Source: Diaporthe sp. PMI_573
Taxonomy: Eukaryota; Ascomycota; Sordariomycetes; Diaporthales; Diaporthaceae
Assembly (NCBI GenBank): GCA_021399435.1
Contig: JAJTUP010000014.1
Span: forward strand, 434,001 to 498,000
DNA length: 64,000 nucleotides
Reading direction: 5' to 3'
How positions within the stretch are numbered: position 1 is the first letter of the stretch; the number at the start of each line of letters is the position of its first letter. The notes beneath the pieces were generated by a model. It saw only the letters and a list, made by a program, of their open reading frames with translations. It had not been told where the DNA came from and ran no database searches. Of this stretch, positions 1 to 11,496 are shown piece after piece. The position numbers and the translations under genes are program-made.

Positions 1-1207
1 GACATGTGCCGCGTCCGTCTCCATTGACGACCTCAAGACTCTCTCCAAGCAAAAGGACGACACAAATCCGGTCAACCTCTCCACGAAACTCACTTACGGC
101 GCCATCAGGGGCTCAGAAAAACTGCGAGGGCTGGTTGCTGCTCTGTTCGAGAACGAGACTGCTGTGCCTCTTTCTGGGGACAACGTGCTGATCACTCAAG
201 GAGCTATTCTGGCAAACTTCCTCCTGCTGTACACTTTGATCGGACCTGGGGATCATGTGGTCTGTGTGTATCCGACATATCAGCAGCTCTACGGTGTGCC
301 GAAAAGCCTGGGCGCGGAGGTCTCCCTGTGGAAGCTGAAGCAAGATCATGGCTTTGTACCGGATGTCACCGAGCTCGAGTCCTTGGTAAAGAGCAACACC
401 AAGATGATCATCCTCAACAACCCAAACAACCCCACAGGGGCGACCATCCCAAAGGCCGTTCTCAGCCAGGTCGTCGAGTTCGCCCGAGCACGCGACATAA
501 TCGTCCTGTGTGACGAGGTCTACAGGCCGTTGTACCACAGCCTACCTTCCGATGCAGACGTCCCGCCATCTATCTTGTCGTTCGGGTACGACAAGACGAT
601 CTCAACGGGATCCATGTCCAAGGCGTGGGCCCTGGCGGGGATCCGTCTGGGCTGGGTCGCCTCGCGAGACAAGGGTATCATCGACGCCATAGCTTCGGCG
701 CGCGACTACACGACTATCAGTGTGTCACAGCTCGACGATCAAGTTGCAAGCTTTGCCCTCTCCGACGCAGTGCGGCCCGCGCTGTTGGCGAGGAACCTGG
801 GGCTGGCTAGGACCAATCTCGCGCTGCTTGAGAAGTTCGTCGAGGAACACAAAGGAGTTTGTAGCTGGGTCAAGCCGACGGCGGGCACGACGGCATTCAT
901 CCATTTTACAGATGGTGGCAAGCTAGTGGATGACGCGAGGTTTTGCATAGACGTGCTGGACAAGACGAAGGTCATGTTTGTCCCAGGGTCGAAGTGCTTT
1001 GGCCATGACAAGGACTTCAAGGGATATGTGAGTGTTGCTCCACTGATGACTGGGCGAAGGGGTTCTCCCATTCCCATGCTCTGCATTTCTAGGTGGTAGC
1101 TAATGGGAACTGTGCAGGTCCGGATCGGATACGTGTCGGAAACAGACGTGCTGGTCGAGGGATTGAACAAGCTGGGAGAATATGTGAACAAGAACCTGTC
1201 GTCGTAG
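1..1207 (+). CDS. Class I/II PLP-dependent aminotransferase, 5' truncated
   Basis: This is the 3' part of a PLP-dependent aminotransferase (aspartate aminotransferase fold). The reading frame is open from base 2, so the start lies outside the window. Exons are about 2-1027 and 1118-1207. The 90-nt intron has a GTGAGT donor and TGTGCAG acceptor, and splicing joins ...FKGY to VRIGYVSETD before TAG at 1205. Visible family motifs are NNPNNPTGA, CDEVYRPLY and the Schiff-base lysine segment SMSKAWALAGIRLGW, with the PLP lysine in SMSK. Reading through the intron would give a wrong C-terminus. The best-known annotated relatives are called capreomycidine-synthase-like, but the substrate cannot be read from the sequence. 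Family confidence is high; function is open. Confidence 0.9.
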
Positions 1208-2871
1208 CAGTTCGTCTTGGCCAGGCCGCGCAGGCGCCGCATTCGTGGAGAATCTCAAACCATCATGTCAGCCGAGGCGACCAAGTCATGTCAAGACCGG
1301 ATCGGAGGTAGTGCAATGCGAGATTTACGCAGCATCACATTCTGGCCTCGACCGTGCTCCGAATCGAACGGCATCCTGTTCCGGTCCGCTCGCCGACGGG
1401 ATGTGAAGTGACCGGGCGCCAAGAGCCAAGCCGTGAGCTACTCTGGGAGGATCGGCGGACAAGACCGCGCAGCGATTCGTGAAACAAATGCCGGGGAATT
1501 GTAATCTCACCGGTATCTCTGGGCATGTCGTGTCCGGAATGCATAGGCAGCATAGACTTTGTGTTCTGATGGCTCAAGTGCAAGTAGATTCAAGAGACGA
1601 TGGCTGACCACGGCAGTATATGTCGGCGACGAGACGTGGTGCATTCCACAGTGTCCACCACTTCAAGCCGTGGTCTGCTGTCCTAAGCACTTAAGGGTGC
1701 GAAGTTGCGTGTGCTCCCTTGACACGAGCTTGGCATAAAGACAATACTCTGGTACCCTGGCAATCTATCACTTAGAAAAGTGGAGGAAAGTTAGGTAAAG
1801 TCAGGGTGAAAGAAAGAGCTGGGAGATTACGGAGTATTCCGTGGCGGTTGGCAGAAGTCTTCTCGCCCAGGAGCCAGCTGAAACTGAGCATACGTCGACT
1901 CGGCACCTGGGCTCCTGCTGGGCTGTTCCTGGGCTGTTCCTAGGCTGTTCCTGGGCTGTTCCTGGGCTGCTGGGCAGTGCAGTGCAGATCGGCTCCCGGG
2001 AAGGAACAAACCTTGGAGGAGGTTGGCAGGCGTTGGCAGGCGTGGCAGGAAGAAGTCAGTAGAGGTAGGCTGAGTGAGCGAGCTCAAAGCGGTAAACCCC
2101 CTTCCCCCCTGCTGTTTCCATTAATAAGGGCAATCCCACAGTCCCGTCGGCCACCCCACAACCCTTTCTCGGCTCAACCAGGGGGCTCAGCCTTCTCGTG
2201 CTATGCATTGGACGACGACGACGACTGCTGCTGCTGCTTCCCTTCCCGAAGGTGAAGAATTGCCAGACTGGCGACTGACGACGCAATCCGTCATCGTCTC
2301 TACTCAACAGTTCGCCAGCTCCCCAGTGGGAACCTGGGCAGTGCTAGCTGCCACTTCTCCAAGAGCGATCCAAGAGTTTCGCGGCACCTTGCGCTCTTCA
2401 CTCATTTTGTGACTTACTTATCTGGCCCTCGCGCTGCTTGGCCCTCTTCTTGGGTCACGCCTTTGCACGCCGCCGTTCTCTTGGCTTTTCCTTGGTTTTT
2501 CTTGCCTCAAACTCCCAATTCGCCATTGCGCACCATGTGCGCCTCTCTTTCTTTTGACCTCTTCCCAGCTCGCTGACGTTCCTTACGGACGCTTCTGAGC
2601 CTCCTTCGTCCTTCTTATGAGCCCCGCTCCCAACCCGCATTTCCACGTCGGCAAACAACTTCGCTTGTCGATTGTCTGCTGCTTGTTGTTCACGATCCTG
2701 GGGTAGCTCTGAGCCCCGGTCTGCCTTCCTTTCTCTCTCTCGTCACTCGGCACCAAGTCTGGCCGATTCTCTCCTTGCATCTTGTGGCCTGCGAGGCTCG
2801 CATACACGAAGAGTCTTCGTGCCACAGCATTAGCTATTTGTCGTCGCGATAATCGTTTTTATGCCGGTACG
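1208..2871. other. Intergenic region upstream of the yapsin gene
   Basis: I see no gene here. The left half is ordinary non-coding DNA. A short GC-rich tandem repeat lies at about 1905-1973. From about 2400 to 2870 the plus strand becomes rich in C and T, as in 5' leaders of fungal genes, which fits promoter plus leader of the aspartic protease that starts at 2872. Confidence 0.6.
1905..1973. repeat. Short tandem repeat, 11-nt unit
   Basis: Four to five imperfect copies of an 11-nt unit reading approximately TGGGCTGTTCC, flanked by CTGCTGGGC variants. It lies in the spacer upstream of the aspartic protease gene. It translates into repetitive small ORFs on both strands that have no other coding signs. 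Confidence 0.8.
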
Positions 2872-4387
2872 ATGTCAAGGCCGTTCGCTGTGTTGGCCGT
2901 TTCTGCCGGCTTGTTACTTGCGCCAGCCGCCAATGCCGCCGGCACCGTCCAATGGGACATCCAGAAGAACCACCCCAAGGCGAGGCTCGGCAGGCGCGCG
3001 GCAGACACCCATGAGGGCGTCATTACGAATGAGCTTACCAGGGGTGGCTATTTCGCAACGTGCTCCATGGGCACCCCTCCCCAGAACCTGACCTTGCAGC
3101 TCGACACCGGGAGCAGCGACATCTGGGTGCCGTGGAACCTGGCAACTGTGTGCGAGGAGAAGTGCACTCTTGGCAACTGTGCGCAATGGCCCCCAGATAT
3201 CAAGATTTTGAGATCGCACGGCAGCTGACCTTGACTGCTTAGTTGACCCGAATGCCTCCACGACCTTCACCGACGCCGGAAAAGGCACCTTTGACATCTC
3301 GTATGTCGACGGTAGCTTCGCCAATGGCGACTACTTTATGGACACCTTCCAGATTGCAGGCGCCACCGTTTCTAATGTCACAATGGGCCTCGGCTTGAAC
3401 ACCACCATCGCATACGGGCTCGTCGGAGTGGGCTACACGTTGAACGAAGCAATTGTCGACACCGAAAACTCCCTCTCGGCCGCATATCCCAACCTGCCCG
3501 TGGTCATGGTGAACGAGGGGCTCATAGGGACCAATGCCTACAGTCTGTGGCTCAATGACCTCGACTCAAGCAAGGGCAACATCCTCTTTGGTGGCATAGA
3601 TACGGAGAAGTACATTGGCAACTTGACGAGGATCGACACACTGGAGAATAACAAGACCGGCGTCTTCGACTCCTTCCTGGTTCCGGTCACGTCGTTACTT
3701 GCTGTTAGCGCTAGCGGCACCGACGAACTGACATCAACCGAGTTTCCAATCGAGGTTGTCCTGGACTCGGGCACAACACTCAGCTACTTGCCCAACGACA
3801 TAGCAGAGCAGATATGGAGGGAAGTCGGCGCGACTTACACCCCGGAAGTCGGACTCGCCCTACTGCCCTGCCGCATGCAGAGCAGCCAGGGGCACTTCTC
3901 TTTCGGCTTTGCCGGTCCAGACGGTCCTAGGATTAATGTGTCCATGGACGAGCTTGTGCTCGACCTCGTCACCTCCGGGCCTCCACCAACCTTCATCTCC
4001 GGACCTTTCGAGGGCGAGGACGCATGCGAATTCGGCTTCCAGAACTCAAGCAAAAGCCCCTTCCTGCTGGGCGACACTTTTCTCCGCAGCGCATACGTGG
4101 TCTACGACCTGATGAACAACGAGATCGGCATCGCGCAGACTGATTTCAATGCAACTGGCTCGAACATCGTCGCTTTCGAAGGCAACGGCTCTACTATCCC
4201 GTTCTCTACCTTGGTTTTTAATCAGAACCTGACCACCCCGACGACGGCTGCGTCCCCTTCCTTTGCGGCTGAGAGTGGCTTCGAGGCGGGGACGCAGGAC
4301 AACGGGGCCGCGGTCTTGCCGCTTGGCTTAGGACACACGCTCTTCGTGGGCTTTGCCATGCTCATGTCCATCTTCCTTTCTGCATAA
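2872..4387 (+). CDS. GPI-anchored aspartic protease (yapsin / OpsB type)
   Basis: A secreted pepsin-family (A1) aspartyl endopeptidase, predicted to sit on the plasma membrane or in the wall and to process cell-surface proteins. Exons 2872-3178 and 3243-4387 give 483 residues. The 64-nt intron (donor GTGCGC, acceptor TTAG) restores the family pattern CTLGNFDPNASTTF. Residues 1-22 form a signal peptide ending ANA. The first active-site motif is DTGSSD (Asp78), the second LDSGTTLSYLP (about Asp277). The tail is a Thr/Ser-rich stretch followed by a hydrophobic segment ending at the C-terminus (LFVGFAMLMSIFLSA), which is a typical GPI signal. Many NxS/T sites are present. The ATG at 2872 was chosen because it begins directly with the signal peptide. 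Family call secure; exact substrate unknown. Confidence 0.93.
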
Positions 4388-5315
4388 AGCAGAGCGCTAC
4401 TCGTGATCTCACTGGACTCAACCTTCTTTTCGTCTCTCAATTGGCCCTTTAATTTTGGCCGCCTTCTCAGCATATACCCAGCTTGTACGCAGTGTCTGGA
4501 AAGCGACTGCAAGAGTGGGCACTAGCGTTATTCCCCGTCTGACAAAAGTCATATTTCTGTTTCGCAATGAGTTGCATCTTAGGTGTTGGGGGCAAGCAAG
4601 CAAGCATTGGATTGGAGTTTTTTAAATTGTTGATCACTTGGTGATGGGGCGAGGGAATTCATTTCCTGCGTGCTACCAGGCAGGTTTAACAGATACCCAG
4701 AGTTACTGTCGGTCCTAAAAAGGCATTGTTAGAGTATTCTTCCGGTAGGGCGATAGGCCTTTCAGGATCGAGTAATGAGGAAACGGATTATATGAACCAC
4801 GCCCATTGTCAAAATCTGTCGAGCAAAATGTTGTGAACACAAGGTTCGGCCCCGATCTGGCCGCGACGCCTTTGTGTTTTGTTTTGCAGCGTCGTCAAGA
4901 AGTGTTGCAAGTCACCATTGATAAGTGTACTCGGGAATTAACTGTCGCAACTGAGGTCATCCTCAGGCGGGCCTTAAAGCAGGTTACAAACGGTGTACAG
5001 AATTGGGCCTATCAGTCGAGCAACTCAATTCTCTCTGGCCGGATTTGGCTATTGATTTCCATATTGCTCACTATGGCATTGATCAGGTGCCCAGGCACCC
5101 TAACAGAAGCGAACTCTCAACGCACAACGTCGGACAACAGCACTACTCTTTCCTCTCCTGTCAAGACGTAACGAGCGCGGCAGCCCCCAGATGCCCTCGA
5201 CTTGTGGTCATCGCACCTAGATCGAACCATAGGCATCATGTTGTTCGCCTGCGTCAAGTTAGAAACAAGGAGACCCGGTGTTGTTACGAGCCAACAAATC
5301 CTCTCACGAAGGGCT
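4388..5315. other. Intergenic, no gene seen
   Basis: 3' flank of the aspartic protease followed by moderately AT-rich DNA. Open frames near 4806-5404 start without good context, have no recognisable domain and lack intron signals, so I do not call them genes. A run of C at about 5329-5341 ends the stretch. Confidence 0.5.
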
Positions 5316-5591
5316 TCACTTCCACAGAACCCCCCCCCCCCGCACAGACTCTCTCATATAGACTCGATTCAGCGCCCCAAGGGTACTCGGCGCCACGTCC
5401 CTGACGGGCTTCGTCAACCTCGGAAGCGGCTTCCCAGGGTTCGCATTCGGTATCCAGTTCCCGTGCACCCGGTTGCGCATCGCAAACGGCATCTCGACCA
5501 GGGCGACGGGCCTCGTGAAGTCTTCCGTGTTGAGGACGACGATCTCCCCCTTGAGCACTCTTAGGCTGTTGCACCAGAAGATGACCGGTCG
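5316..5591 (-). pseudogene. Relic of a carotenoid-oxygenase-like C-terminus
   Basis: On the minus strand an open stretch of about 90 codons reads FWCNSLRVLKGEIVVLNTED and later LVEMPFAMRNRVHGNWIPN. This resembles the C-terminal end of the retinal-pigment-epithelium / carotenoid-cleavage dioxygenase family, where a conserved strand (VLD/LNT..., LPF.xR..vHGNWV) closes the beta-propeller. A possible 3' splice site (CTCACAG) lies just before it at about 5592. No upstream exons with the four iron-binding histidines are found between 5592 and 6194, and the frame runs into the C homopolymer. I read it as a leftover of a deleted gene. The family assignment is from motif memory only. Confidence 0.4.
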
Positions 5592-6194
5592 CTGTGAGAT
5601 ATGAATCTCGGCGGATCGAGGGAAAGAGTGCAGAGGTCAGACATATTCCAGCGCTCTTGTGCGCTTAAAGGGTATCAGGACTACTTGCAAAGGGACAATC
5701 AGATAAATATTCCAGTATTTACGAGACCAGTTACAGCGGATGCTAGTGTTCAATGCGGAATCACACATTAAACTATTTGTTCCCACTTAATTTCCTACCA
5801 TTCAGTGCCAGACCCCGTGTCGAGATGGTGCCCATTCCCCGCGGGACGAACAACCCTTTAAATTCAACTGACAGCCTGACCTTTTTTGCCCAAGGAGTCC
5901 ACACATCCTGACAACTTAGAAATTCGAGACCAAAATTGAGTTTGGACTCTCCCTGCTTTATGTTGAATGTTTGTCAGGCATGAACACAATTGTTTGTGCA
6001 CCCAGCAACTCCCGGCTTCTGCCCGGGATTCTGGGCTTTGGCCGGGCAAACCCGAGTTCATGATGTGGCTTTTCACGAGCAAATTATATAATACCTTACC
6101 TGAGAAACAAAAGTGGCTAGTCAAAATAGAAACTTTTCTTGAGCCAGAAACCTTCAAAAACTCCTCTATTAACTACCTGGTCACCCAAGCAGCA
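5592..6194. other. Intergenic, upstream of the aldolase
   Basis: AT-rich spacer with no coding signal; presumably contains the promoter of the aldolase that starts at 6195. The open frame entering the aldolase exon from 5967 has no need of an earlier start. Confidence 0.5.
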
Positions 6195-7228
6195 ATGGCA
6201 TCATTCCCTCAAAACAACCGAACATACCAGATCCTTGACGCTGCAGCCAAGGGCAATTATGCTGTTGGCGCATATAATTGGTATGTAACTCCAGAATGGC
6301 TCTCAAAAGCTAAGAAGAAATGTTCCTAGCTAATATTCGGCTAAGTTATAATGACGACGGTGTGATATCGGTAATCCGTGCAGCCGAGGCCGTCCAGTCG
6401 CCGGCAATCATCCAGCTGTTTCCATGGACTGTCAAGTTCCAGGGGCCCCATTTTGTCAAATACGTGGTCGAGGCTGCCCACGCGGCCAGCGTGCCCATCG
6501 CAGTACACCTGGACCACTGCATCGAGGAAGCAGACATCCAGGAGGCCCTGGAGCTGCCCTTTGACTCCATCATGGTCGATGCGTCCGTCCACGACGCCGG
6601 GGAGAATATACGCCAGGTGAAGGAGATCACAAAGATTGCGAACGCGAGAGGTATCTCCATCGAGGCCGAGATGGGGCGTATCGAGGGAGGAGAGGACGGG
6701 CTGCCGAGCGTGGACCTGGATGCGATCCTTACCCAGCCGGCGGACGCGAAGAGGTTTATCGACGAGACGGGCGTGCAGTTCCTGGCGCCTTCTTTTGGAA
6801 ACGTCCACGGCGGGTATGGTCCGAAAGGCCCAGAAGCCATCTGGCGATGTGATTTGTGAGTTTCCCCGTGAGGACGCACCGCCATGTTAGAGACTCGCGT
6901 CCCGAATAGAAGGGTTTCTCGCATCTCGTACTGTTGCTGAGTACTGACATTCGATAGGCTGGATGAAATACATAAGCTCATACCAGATACCCCTCTCGTC
7001 CTCCACGGAACGCATGGGGTCTCTGATGAGCTCTTTCGCAAGACGAGGCAGTATGGAGTTTTGAAGGTCAATGTGAACCGTACTGTCCGGGACGCTTACA
7101 CGAAGTATGTCGCCGAAAATGCTGGGAAGCTGGAGTTGACGGTGCTCAAAGTGCGCGCGGTTGAGGTCTACACGGAGTCTATCAAACGCGTCATGAGAGA
7201 CGTGTTTGATTCAGCTGGGAAAGCTTGA
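6195..7228 (+). CDS. Class II ketose-bisphosphate aldolase (FbaA/GatY family)
   Basis: A zinc-dependent TIM-barrel aldolase that cleaves a ketose-1,6-bisphosphate or a related sugar phosphate to dihydroxyacetone phosphate and an aldehyde. Exons 6195-6280, 6346-6855 and 6958-7228 give 288 residues. Introns are 65 and 102 nt (donors GTATGT and GTGAGT). Joining exons 1 and 2 creates GAYNCYNDDGV, which matches the family's AYN-YN signature. Zinc and active-site motifs are VHLDHC, EAEMGRIEGGEDG, FGNVHGGYGP and VNVNRTVRDAY. The usual LHGGSG loop reads LHGTHG, and VDASHH reads VDASVH, so it may prefer a substrate other than fructose-1,6-bisphosphate. It is convergent with the dehydrogenase at 7488 and may share a catabolic role with it. 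Confidence 0.92.
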
Positions 7229-7487
7229 ACATGTGACGGACGCAAGCCAGCATATCGAGTCCTGTGCTGAATCACAAAAAGTGCTGCATGGCATTGGCGA
7301 GCGACCTCATATCTACTTATAACGTTGTGTCCATGTCACCAAGGTAATGCTTAAAGAGGACAGACTGCAGACTGTATTAGATAAGGGATGACGAGACTAC
7401 AAGGAATAAATTAAGGTCCTATATCAGACGCAAAGCAATAGCATTTTCATGTCGAGAGAATTCGTCACTGCGTCACCTTGAAATAGC

Positions 7488-8624
7488 TTAACCAAGTGGT
7501 GTAGAAGATAGGGCCATCGCCGGGACTCCGTACTTCTCTGCCAATTCGTCAAACATTTTCTTTTCGGCATCGGCATACGGGATTCCTTGTTTCTCCCGCT
7601 CTATGGCAAGGCGGTGCTCAGGCTCGCCCGGAAACAGGACCTCCCCAAAACCCTCCGCTGGTGTGACGGCGTGCACCCTCTGGACCAAGGTGTCCATTCG
7701 CGACCTGAACTCATCCGCACCGATAAAGATATCAGGTTTGATGGCGATGAAGCAATGGCCCACATTCTGCGGCCTCGACTCCTTGTACTGGTCTCCGACC
7801 TGACCGCCGAACTCAGCACCAGATAGCACGCCTGACATTATATCCATCAGGATCGCGATTCCAGACCCCTTTGGCCCGCCAATGGGGGCCATGGAGCCGT
7901 TGAGGGCAGCCTCGGCGTCCTCGGTCGGCTTCCCATTCTCATCATACGCCCAGCCGAGTGGGATCTTCTCTCCTCTCCTGGCCGCCTTTCTAATCTTACC
8001 CTTGGCAACCACCGACGGGGCCATGTCCAAGATGTACGGGATCTCGTCCTTACTGGGCGCGCCAGCCGCAAACGGGGAGATTCCCAGGAGCGTTTCCTTT
8101 CCGCCGAAAGGAGGCATCTGTTTGGCCGAGTTTGTGAAGACGAGGGAGATCATGCCGGCTTCTAGGGCCTGGAGGACGTAGGTGGCCGCCATGCCGAAGT
8201 GATTCGAGTGATTGGCCGTCACGATTGCCGATGCCGTAGGTCTCGGCGCGCTTGATGGCACTTTCCATCGCCTTGGTTGCGACTATGAAGCCAAACCCAT
8301 TGTCTCCATCCAAGTGTGCCGCCACCGGTGTCTTCTCTGTGAATTTGGGTGCTGCCTTCGCATTGACAAGACCACTATTTACACGCTCGATATACTGCTG
8401 AAGTCGCGCCATACCGTGCGTGTCCTAGCAAGTGAATCAGCATATTTAGAGCTGTATATTCGAGCAGACGAAGGGCAACTTGCAACTCCCCGGGTATCGG
8501 CCTGCACCAGACACCGGGCCATGAGCCCTGCATGGTCGTCAGGCAAGCCTGACTTCAGTAAAAGAGAGCGTGCGAAGTCCTCAGCATCGCTCTGCTTGGC
8601 GAAATAACGACCTGCAGACGCCAT
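7488..8624 (-). CDS. Malate/L-lactate dehydrogenase-family oxidoreductase with apparent frameshift
   Basis: Member of the Ldh_2 (YlbC/YiaK/ComC) NAD(P)-dependent family, which reduces or oxidises 2-keto/2-hydroxy acids or cyclic imines. Exon 1 (8624-8484) ends ...QADTRGV; exon 2 (8424-7488) begins DTHGMARLQQYIERV, giving the family pattern ADxRGVDTHGxxRL. The 59-nt intron starts with GCAAGT and ends TTGCTAG, so it is a GC-AG intron. The catalytic region HSNHFGMA and the C-terminal GPKGSGIAILMDIMSG motif are present. At about 8225-8226 one extra base shifts the frame between AETYGIG and IVTANHSNHFG. With that base ignored the protein is about 358 residues, normal for the family. It is either an assembly error or a recent pseudogene. 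Divergent from the Zn2Cys6 factor. Confidence 0.85.
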
Positions 8625-9067
8625 TCCTAGAGTCGTCCTTTAGGGTTGTTTATGGAGTCAGTCAAATCAACAGTTTTATGAGCTGCTCACCTCATGGTGA
8701 CCTTATATCACATATAGGTGGTCTATTGGAACTCCCAAAACTCGTCGCAAATGCTCGTAGATACGATCGGAAGTGATGTATTTGAGGGTTCATCGGCGTA
8801 TGCCGGGAATGCTGTACATACAGTAGCGTAGCCGCGACTCCACTCCAGAGCGCACAGAGCTTCTGGTGTGCTCATTCTCGGAGGAAAGCCGAGACGTCGA
8901 CCGATGTTTTTCTCGGGCAACCTCCTAAGCCTTCCCGAGCACACAACAGACCCCTCGTCAGTGACCTTCAAGAGGTTGTGCAATGTGCAACGGCTTTACC
9001 CCTCCAATCTGACATTGAGGACAATCTTTGGGCTTTTTGTTCCAGGCTGTTGCGCAGAAAATCGTTG
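8625..9067. promoter_or_regulatory. Divergent promoter region, dehydrogenase / Zn2Cys6 factor
   Basis: 443-nt spacer between two divergent starts (8624 minus, 9068 plus). No gene is visible. Such a shared spacer next to a Zn2Cys6 activator is a likely place for CGG-type binding sites; I did not find a confident inverted CGG pair by eye. Confidence 0.4.
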
Positions 9068-11496
9068 ATGGATGCTGATCTCGGCATCACTGCCGATGCA
9101 GCTCCTGCTCCGCGCCAGAAGCAGCAACCTGGTGGCGGACGAAGGAAGGGCACGGCTTGTGCCCGGTGTCGCTCACAGAAGATCAAATGCGACGATGAGA
9201 CACCATCGTGTTTGAATTGTGCCAAGGCTGGACAGCCGTGCATCCGAGCGAACCTTGGGAATAATCCAGATGCCATTAGGTAGGCAGCCTTCAACCCAGC
9301 TACTTTTGCACGCCGCTCGGAGCTGTGAAACAATATGCCATTGGACCTCTCTGATTGAGCGATGCGGTGTGATATCAACCCCAATATACGAGGACTGACC
9401 AATGAAAAAGCTATATCACACAGACCGAGGCACGTCTGCGTGCACTCGAGGAGTCCCTTCGCCGGATAGCACCCGAGGAGCTGGAGAAGGCTCCTCAGGT
9501 AACAGAGAGGTCTCGGCACGGGAGCATCCCGGCGTCTTCGCATCAAGAGTCCCGGTCTCAGCCCGCGAGCGCAGTGCCAGAACTGACGCCGGTCTCTGTA
9601 CAAGGCCACCTGCACTCCCACAGCCTGTCGCGAACCCAGAGTGAGGGTCTTGGATCAGCGGCGGCGGCCAGCCCATCGACACAGATAGGCCCGAGCGAGC
9701 CGCTTGCCCACGAGGTCGGCTTGCTCTCGCTCGCCAACGCCACAGAACCCAAGTACGTCGGGCCATCCTCAGGCGTGTCGTTCGCGCGCCTGATCTTTGC
9801 AGCTATTCCTCAATCTCAAGGGCTGTCGACGGCCGACTGGAACTCGCCACAAAGAAATGTGGCCGAAGGCTCGACGGGGGCCGCCTTGAAGCCAGCTCTG
9901 CCACTGCCTCCGAACTGGACCCCAGAAGTGGACCTGCAGCATTTTGTCGATGCTTACTTCGAGACGTGGCAGCCGATGTACCCATTCCTCAACGAGGATG
10001 ATATTTTAGGGAGCCTCGATGTCTTGTTCACCAGACAGGCTCCCTCTACACACTCGTTGCAGAAGCCTCAGCTGCGTGACATTGAAGCTGCTTTATCTCC
10101 GTTCCATGCAGTACAGCTTCTCCTCGTTGTCGCGTTGGGCGCGCGCAGGGTGGAGGCACGTCTCTCCTCTGACTTCGAGTCCGCTCGGTATCTAGCGACG
10201 GCCATGTCCCGGCTAGACCGACTCACGTTGCATGATAGCCTCGAAGGGTTGCAGACGATGCTTTTGCTGACATTGTCGGGGTTTTGTTTCGAGCATGGGC
10301 CTAACGCATGGTTCCTGAGCCAGAACATCATCACGACCTGTCTTGATCTGGGCTTTCAAAGGCGGTGGCAAGAGCAGCCGCCGCACAACGCGTCCCCAGA
10401 GTTAGTCAGTCAATATCAGGTCCGTAGAGATCTACGACGGGCAATATTCTGGTCGGCCTACTCTATCGAGAGGAGGCTGGCAGTAATTCTCGGCCGGCCG
10501 CTCACACTGCGCGATGAGGCAATCGATGTGCAGTTTCCAGGGGTCGAGATGGATACAATCAGCGAAGCCTCGTCAGGGATGCAATCTCCTGGGAACTCAG
10601 CTAAGCGGATGCGAGTCGAGACATCACCATACAAGGCGGCGCATTACTCCTTCCGGTTCGATCAGATCACGGCAGAGATCAAGCTGATGCTCTACCGAGT
10701 CGTGAACAAGCCAGACGTATTCCCATGGCCAACAGACGTCACCGAGTGGCAAGAAAAGTGCCACAAACGCTGCGACGAGCTGTTCGAGCGCCTGAACAAC
10801 GAACTGAAATGGCGATCCCGCCGCCGGAGCGCCGACGGCATCGCGCAGAGACTCGAGCTCAAGTACCACCAGTGCCTGATGCTCCTTCACCGGCCGTCGC
10901 CTGCCACGCCTCGCCCCCGCGCCGAGTCGTGGAAGGCGTGCTACGAGAGCGCGTCGCAGACGATCCTCATCCACTCGGACATGCATCGTTTCTCCACGCT
11001 GCCGCACACCTGGCTGACGGCGCATACGGTATTCGTCAGCGGCATCACCTTCCTCTACTGCCTCTGGGTCAACGCCGCAGTCAAGGAAGGGACCTCGGCG
11101 GACGAGTTCTCCCGCATCGCCTCGGCGTGCTCGGCCCTGCTCAAGGTCCTCGGACGGGCGTGGAGCGTCGCCGCCGACGCGGTCGAGAAGTTCGACAGGC
11201 TTGTCTCGCTGACCGAGTCCTCGTGGAGCTCGTGGAAGGAGGCGCAGGCTGAGCGACGCACCGAGATCGCCGTCGGCGCATCCCTTGTGTCGCTGGCTCA
11301 GGACGGCGCCGTTGCCGATTCCATCACTGCTGTCAACCAGCCGGACGTTTTCGATGATGTCGGGGGACTCGACCTTGTCGAGCCTGAATTCTTCCTCACT
11401 GAGCTCGGGGATATGAGCTCCTGGTTCGACTTGGACTGGATTGGTGAGGGAGGTTTTAACTTTGATGATAGCAATCCTACATATCCCCCTTTATGA
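9068..11496 (+). CDS. Zn2Cys6 transcription factor with fungal_trans domain
   Basis: A nuclear DNA-binding regulator of 765 residues. Exons are 9068-9279 and 9411-11496; the 131-nt intron (GTAGGC ... CTGACCAATGAAAAAG) follows the zinc cluster. The binuclear cluster is CARCRSQKIKC...CLNC...C with spacing C-x2-C-x6-C-x5-C-x2-C-x6-C, typical of GAL4-type proteins. After the intron a short helical linker (EARLRALEESLRRI) leads to a Ser/Pro-rich stretch and then the middle homology (fungal_trans) domain around DLQHFVDAYFETWQPMYPF. The C-terminus is acidic (LDWIGEGGFNFDDSN), a possible activation segment. The ATG at 9068 is preferred over upstream non-ATG codons. Its location, back to back with the dehydrogenase and one gene from the aldolase, suggests local control. 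Confidence 0.93.

Noticed and set aside
4806..5171. 121-codon plus-strand frame
   Set aside because: Non-ATG-like start, no domain, AT-rich composition and no homologous pattern.
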